A stretch of 64,000 nucleotides of DNA from Artemia franciscana. Lineage: Eukaryota > Arthropoda > Branchiopoda > Anostraca > Artemiidae. Made by a program: the position numbers and the translations under genes. The stretch covers positions 45,249,591-45,313,590 of the forward strand of contig NC_088871.1 of NCBI RefSeq assembly GCF_032884065.1, in the 5' to 3' direction. A model generated the notes under the pieces. The model did not search any database, was not told the origin of the DNA, and saw only the letters and a program-made list of their open reading frames with translations. This document shows, piece by piece, positions 58,381 to 64,000 of this stretch. The first letter of the stretch is position 1, and every line of letters begins with the position of its first letter.

Positions 58381-60742
58381 AAGAACATGAAAAATGGAAC
58401 TTGGAATGTTACGACGTTAAAAAATGACTTTCGTATCTAAATTTTGACTGACTCGTTCAGACGATTCGAACTGGACTTTTTAGGAGTTTCTGAAATTCAT
58501 GTCCCAGGGGTAAGAATCATGAAATTAGGTGATATAGAATTTGGTTAGTTAGGCAGAAAGGACGGGGATAATAGCCAGGGAGTAGGGCCAATGATGAATA
58601 ACGAAGCTAGTAAGTCTTATTTAGGCTGGGAAGGTATTAATAACAGAATACTAATTGCTCACTCTATGACTAAAAAATTCAGGGTATCCGTTATAGTAGT
58701 ATATGCTTCTGTAAAACCCACTGACGGAGATACTAGTAACTCAGATGAATTTTACTTACAGTTACAGGGGAGTAAATAGACAGAATCTCAGGTAGAAATA
58801 AAGTGTCTTTACTAGGAGATTTTAACGCCCAGGTCAGCAGAAACAGGGATAGATGGCATCCTAGCCTAGACAAAATTTGGTGTAGGAAAAGAAAACAGTA
58901 ATGGCTGCAGACTTTAGCAATTTTATAGGTATAACAATCTATTATAACCATTACGGTGTTTGGTCATAAAATGTTCTATTAATTAATATGGTATTCAGGT
59001 GATAGTAAGACAGCAAACCTTATTGATTATGTTATAGTAAACCGAAGACTGGCAGGATCAACACAAAATACTAGGGTATATAGGATTGTTGTTATTGATG
59101 TTAAAAGTAAAGATCACCATCTAGTACTGTTGAGGGTTAAAATTTAAAGCTGAAATTTCGGAAGGGTAACTACATCCCGGTAAGCTATGATGTTGGTACA
59201 CTCCAGGATGAGATTTTGAGAGAAAATTTTCAGGAACAGTTGAATATTAAACTAGGGAGTTAAAAATTTGACAATGTGGCAGATACTTGCAATAATTTTA
59301 GAAAAAACAATTTGTGAATTTGCTGACGGTGTCTTAGAGATGAAAGTTAGGACTGCAGCTAGGAATATTACTGAAAAAGCTTTACATTTAAAAGAGAGGA
59401 GAAGGGGCTTGTATAAGAATTATCTGAGTTGTAGGTCATACGAAAACAAAGGGAATGTAAAGAAAGTGGAGAAAGCATTAAAGTATGAACTAAGGAGGTG
59501 TGAAGGATGTCATGGGTAAAATTGCCGAAGATCTGGAAGATGCAATGAAACGGCATAATCGTAAAATATTGTAATGATGCGCTAATAAATGGAGAGGGAG
59601 TAGTCAATCCGGTTTTCTACCAGTTACAGATAGGAAGGTGTCCATAATTTGTGATAAGGAAAGAGTTAAAGTGAGATGGACGAAACATTCTGAAAGTGTG
59701 CTAAACCAAGATAGAATTACAGGAAAAGATATGGAGGAAAATGAAAAAGATTGTGATACCTGGATGTGAAGGAAGATTTTTTTTTCGTTAGGAAGAATTA
59801 GCGACAGTACTAAAAGAATGAAAAAATAATAAAGTTCCAGGTGCTTATAGTGTGGCAAATGAGTTTCTCAGATATGGTGACCCTGAGGTTATAAATAAGA
59901 TACTGAAGATTATGAATAAGATTTTTGAAAAGGGGAAGTACCTAACGACTTTAGGAAAACCTTAATCAAACCACCGTATAAGAAAGGTGATAAGAGTGAG
60001 TGTGGTAATTACCAAGGCTTTAGTTTGGTCTCTGCAGGTAGCAAATTACTTAGTAATATAATACTTTTTAGACTGAGAGATGCTGTAAAAAAGTTTTAAG
60101 AGAAGAGCAGGCAAGTTTTAGAAAAGGTAAAGGATGTGTCGACCATATTTTCACTCTCAGGTTAATAATTGAGAAGTACCTGAGTTTTCAAAGACCTTTG
60201 GTCCCCAGTTTTATACATTATGAGCAAGTGTTTGATCTTGTTGATAGAAAAGCCTTAGCAAAGGTCTTATCCTTGTATGGCATACCAGACAAATAGATTA
60301 AAGTGATTAGATCTATGTACAAGAATAACACTGCTGCGGTTAAGGTAGGAAATGAGCTTAACAGCTGGTTTTGCGTTAAATCAGGAGTTAAATCAGGTTA
60401 TGTCCTATCCCCCTTTATAAAGATTATTTTGAAGGACTTTGTCTTAAGGAGCACTGGAAAGGCAATGGGAGACCACAGAATCGAATGGGGAGGAAAAACT
60501 CACCAGAACTTGGATTCTTCTGATGATTTAAGTATCCTAGATGAAAGTGTGAGTAAAATGAATGAACCTTTAGAGGTTTTGCGAGCTCAGAGTGCTAGAA
60601 TAGGTTTGAAAATTAACGTGTAGAAGATTTTAGATGTTTGGGAGCAGTGAATATGTTAAAAGTAGAACAGGTAAGGCTCAGGGTGTTTTTTCACAGTGAA
60701 AAAAATTTGCAAGAATAGGAAGATAAGACTGGAAACCAAGAT
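58381..60742 (+). pseudogene. LINE A, endonuclease to reverse transcriptase
   Basis: Longest copy. 58387 onward reads MKNGTWNVTTLKND, the start of an APE-type endonuclease (WN.TTL), then ELDFLGVSEIHVPG, VIVVYASVKPTDGD and LLGDFNAQV (58810-58840, catalytic GDFN). After a linker of about 900 bp comes the RT: YKNNTAAVKVGNELNSWF, SGVKSGYVLSPFIK and, at about 60510, LDSSDDLSILDE, where the usual YADD is changed to SSDD. Multiple stops and frameshifts. This order and the WNVRTL-type start are those of RTE-like or related LINEs; the clade is uncertain. The copy is interrupted at about 60742 by LINE B and resumes at 61806. Confidence 0.8.
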
Positions 60743-61805
60743 TTGAATACCAAGAAATTTTATGGAAAATCCTCAAATACTATGGAATACCCCCCCAAGA
60801 TAGTAGAACTGATTACAGCCCTATACAAAGAAACAGAATGCTGTGTTCGAACAGAAAACGGAGTTACAAGATACTCGAAAATCATGATTGGTGTCAAGCA
60901 AGGATGTGTATTATCACTACTTTAATTTACAATAGTTATGGACTACGCACCAAGACAGTCTACGAGCTATGGAGTAAACGTCAACAGCAAGTAACTCGCA
61001 GATCTTGACTTTGCAGATGATATAGCACCGCTAGAAGATGCCAAAGATTGATTACAGCTGTTATTTGATGAAATCTCAGAAAAAGCCAGAGAGGTCGGAT
61101 TGTCGATCAACGTCGACAGATCATTAAGTGTGTCCACATCTGGCTCCCCCTAGCTCTTCAATGCTCCGATAAAACTGTTGAACAGGTCCAAGAATTCAAA
61201 TACTTAGGAAGCTGGAATACTGGTGATGTAACATTTGAAATCAAGAGAAGGAATGAACAGCCATCATGCGCCTTCAACAGACTAACACCAATTCGGAGTA
61301 GCAAGTACTCACTTTGTTTAAAATTTCGCCTGTTCAACAGCAATGTGATTTCTATATTGATATACGCCAGTGAATGTTGGAAACTCAACCAACAACTTGA
61401 GAAACGTATCCTTGGATTCGAAAACATTTGCCCCAGAGGATCCCTTAAAATCAGTTGGCATCAGTAAATTACAATAGGGAAATCCGGCTGAAAACAAACC
61501 AGCCCATAGCGACCGAAGTTATGAAGAAACGAAGATGGACACATTTAGGTCATGTTCTGTGCATGCCCAAAGACAGACTGCCCTCAAGAGTGTATGAGTG
61601 GCAGCCTGAAGGAAGACGAAGACGAGGCCGACAAAACATGCACTGCAGAGGCAGTATGATCGGGATCTGAAAGAGGCCAAAATTTCCCTCACTCCACAAT
61701 GGGAAGATATCACTGTAGCCGCACAGCTTCGTGACGAACGGAGAGGCTTTGTTGACGCCCTATGCGCCACTGATGGCTCAGGAGGATCTAAGGTCTAAGG
61801 TAAGG
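60743..61805 (+). pseudogene. LINE B fragment inserted in LINE A
   Basis: A different LINE: YYGIPPKIVELITALYKETE... style segment at 60776-60838, GVKQGCVLSLL, then LDFADDIAPLEDAKD (about 61004-61048, FADD motif intact), SEKAREVGLSINVDRS, SECWKLNQQLEKRILGFE-like text, and EVMKKRRWTHLGHVLCMPKD with RLPSRVYEWQPEGRRRRGR. It covers palm to C-terminus only, with frameshifts. The distal end is GGFVDALCATDGS-like near 61770. A typical 5'-truncated insertion, though part of LINE A is missing at the junction. Confidence 0.8.
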
Positions 61806-62190
61806 TTCTGGGTACTTGACTGACTGACCGTATTTCAAACAATGGGGCTTAGGACAAATTTTGCTCAATCTCACATCCTAGGGCTATAATGAAAGAAAGT
61901 TCGAGATGGCTAGGGCACGCTGTGCGGTCGAAGGATAACAGATTACCGAAGATTGTCCTTTTCGGTCAACCGTCTAGGGCTAAACCGAAAGCAGGTCGTC
62001 CTCGTCTGGGATGAGAGTACGTCATAAAGAAAGTTTTAATGGAAATTGGAACTTCCTAGGAGGGTGTAAAAAGAGAGAAAAAGAGAGGCTTTGAATGGAT
62101 TGGCATGGAGGAGGAGCCTGCGCAGCTTTATTGGCCTCAGGCTGCTTGGTGCTGCGGTGAGTTGTTAGTAGTAGTAGTATTAAGTTGGAA
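61806..62190 (+). pseudogene. LINE A 3' end, right of LINE B
   Basis: Resumes with GGTACTTGACTGACTGACCG, the phrase that follows the same region at 38680. Continues with GATAACAGATTACCGAAGAT, GGAACTTCCTAGGAGGGTGT and GGAGGAGCCTGCGCAG, and ends in TAGTAGTAGTA. Confidence 0.85.
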
Positions 62191-64000
62191 CTTTCAGAGA
62201 ATGCTTAAAGGGGAAGATCATCTCACCTTTGACTTTCTAATGTCACCAATCTGGTTCTTTTGTATATTGATTATATGCATAATAAAAGTGACTCTTTGTG
62301 TCTCTCTGTAAAAATGACAGTCTATGCACACTACTACTACTGCTATATTTACTACCACTACTGCTGCTACTTCTATTCCAACTACTTGTAAGGCGAAGAG
62401 TATTGAGATGTTGAAAAGGACATATCAGCGATGTCATAGACATAGCTAATAGTATTAACTGGAAACTTCCGGGACTTGATGAGAGGGATGTTCTACTGAC
62501 CAAAAGGCAATATGTTACTGCTACTGCTGCTAGTAGTACCACCGCTATTCAATCCTATTTCTAGTAATATCAATACTACTACTGAGACTGCTATTATAAC
62601 TATGCCTTTAGGGTATGAAGGTGAAATTTTCAAGGAATCTTGAGGGGGGAGAGGGAGGTGAACTGAATCACAACACGCCATATGTATGCAGGCAGTCAAA
62701 AGGGCATGATAGCAATATCTTAAAAACAGTTACGTGTATGAAATTGAAACTAACAGGGCTTGTTGCGAGGGGTGAACTAACCAAAAGAAAATATTCCATC
62801 CTAATGCTACTGCTTCTACTCATGCTACTGCTACTGTTACTATTAGTCCTACTTCTATTACTACTACTGCCACTAAAGCTTAGGCTAGTACTAGTAATCC
62901 TACTGCTACTACTACTACTACTATCAAAACTAAGGGTATTGAGACGAAAAATATGGGATGTATAGAAGTTGTATGGAACCAATTCAAAGCACACTATGTC
63001 CACAAAGTTTGTGAAGCGGAGACATCAGAAACGCTTCAGGAATGGTTGATGGTATTGAGCCTAAACTTTCAGCGTATGTTAAAGGGGATGTTGAAGAAAA
63101 ACCAAAGGTGCTTTGCGCCTACTGTTTCTAATGGTGCTAAAGCTATTGTTATTGTGCAAGCTAACAGTATTAAGGCGAAACTCTTAAAGAACATTTAGGC
63201 GGATGTTGAACTAGATCAAAGATACTATGACCATGTGGACTTTCAAAAAGATGACAGAGAATTGCCTGAAGAACAACTCATATTTTTTAAGTTAGACCTT
63301 TACGGGTAGGTTGTGGGTTATTTTGAACTAGACAGATGGCACTATGGGTATTTTTTTTAATACTACCCCTACAGTTACTGCAACTAATGAAGTTAAAGAT
63401 ATTATGAGGAGTTTCACTTTAGAAGGAATTTCAATCAAACGAAAAAAACAGTGTGCATGCATGTTTTCAAAAGGGCATATAAGAAATATCATAGGCAGCA
63501 CCACTAAATAATAGCGAGAAATATCATTGACACTTTTAAAAGAGCTATTTCAATTAAAAAATTAAAAGTTCTGGTGGATTTTCTAAGAGCAGAAAGCGAT
63601 TGGAGGGCAAGCAGCCCTTCTCTCAAGCCCACTCATTTTCCGAATGCATCCAGTCCAAATTTTAGGACAGTTATTTTGTTCAGCTTAGTATAGCGGTCCA
63701 TCAACTATATCTTTAGGGATATTGGACATATCAACCCCCCATAACTATGCAGTTCGTCCCTTATGCTTTAAAACTTAATGTTGCTTTAGGCTAAATCCAA
63801 AGGCATTCCATTTACGGTTGCCCGTAAGACACCTCAGCAATATATCGAGAACGACTGGGGGTATTAAGTTGAAACATTTGGGGCTACAACTGTCACTACT
63901 TCTGCTCTTACAATTTGAATAAATAAAAAAGTGTAAATGTATCCAGGTTTTCAAATAGCATAGGTAGGATCTTTAGGGAATCATATTAAGTTTTATTTTT
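62190..64000 (+). repeat. CTA/CTG-rich satellite-like tandem array
   Basis: Six or more diverged monomers of about 200-300 bp. Each has some of: a run of ACTACTACTGCTACT-type trinucleotides; a version of GAACTTTCAGAGAATGTT; AAAGGGGATGTTGAA; ACTATGTGTATGC; CAAAAGGGCATATAAGCAATATC. Near 63540-63760 a repeat A core module (AAAAGTTCTGGTGGATTTTC, GGAGGGCAAGCAGCC) is embedded. Leu- and Ser-rich frames here are by-products. Extends past the right edge. Confidence 0.7.

Noticed and set aside
62243..63003. Ser-rich and Leu-rich frames on both strands
   Set aside because: By-products of CTA/CTG trinucleotide tracts in satellite-like DNA.

Overview
This is a repeat-saturated, A+T-rich stretch of an animal nuclear genome. 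GT-AG spliced exons, several non-LTR retrotransposon and Penelope-like relics, hAT-type relics and long (TA)n tracts rule out a bacterial or viral origin. The only host gene I can support is a NAB-family transcriptional corepressor (insect nab; vertebrate NAB1/NAB2) on the minus strand. Its repeat-filled introns and the mix of elements fit an arthropod, perhaps a crustacean; that placement is inference. A 100-base N run at 20696-20795 marks an assembly gap.

Gene layout: four nab exons, read right to left, lie at 46118-46237, 44283-44416, 40551-40674 and 27993-28174. Introns are about 1.7, 3.6 and 12.4 kb, and the splice phases are compatible throughout (0, 2, 0, then open phase 2). Exons 1 and 2 of this set encode the heart of the NCD2 domain. 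The upstream NCD1 exons are not seen and probably lie beyond the right edge. The final exon(s) were not found.

Mobile DNA, left to right: a dominant family, here called repeat A (full length about 1.6-1.75 kb), occurs as copies A1 (782-2488, minus), A2 (5328-6910), A3 (15552-17315), A4 (20796-21288, cut by the gap), A5 (44549-44760), A6 (47704-49165 plus 51450-51566) and A7 (49166-51449, nested inside A6), with many fragments. It starts TCAAACAG, has the 12-mer GTAAGGAGCGAC near the 5' end and its reverse complement near the 3' end, and carries a roughly 245-bp near-perfect palindrome next to the 3' end. The palindrome loop is found in both orientations among copies. Two unrelated long-inverted-repeat elements lie at 7133-8030 and 18781-19837. 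Penelope-like relics with GIY-YIG endonuclease signatures lie at 21292-22369 and 46715-47703, and hammerhead-ribozyme-like cores accompany this class at several places. Four short hAT-like MITEs are seen, three of them with 8-bp target duplications matching at 7 of 8 bases. One LINE family (LINE A) recurs at about 26.5, 36.6-38.8, 39.1-40.2, 53.3-53.7 and 58.4-62.2 kb. In the last of these it is split by a second LINE.

The right end (56.4-64 kb) is a mosaic of degenerate tandem monomers. One array is related to an internal module of repeat A; another is a CTA/CTG-rich satellite-like array that flanks the nested LINEs on both sides.

Most open reading frames in the window are chance frames in A+T-rich or repeat DNA and are not annotated.
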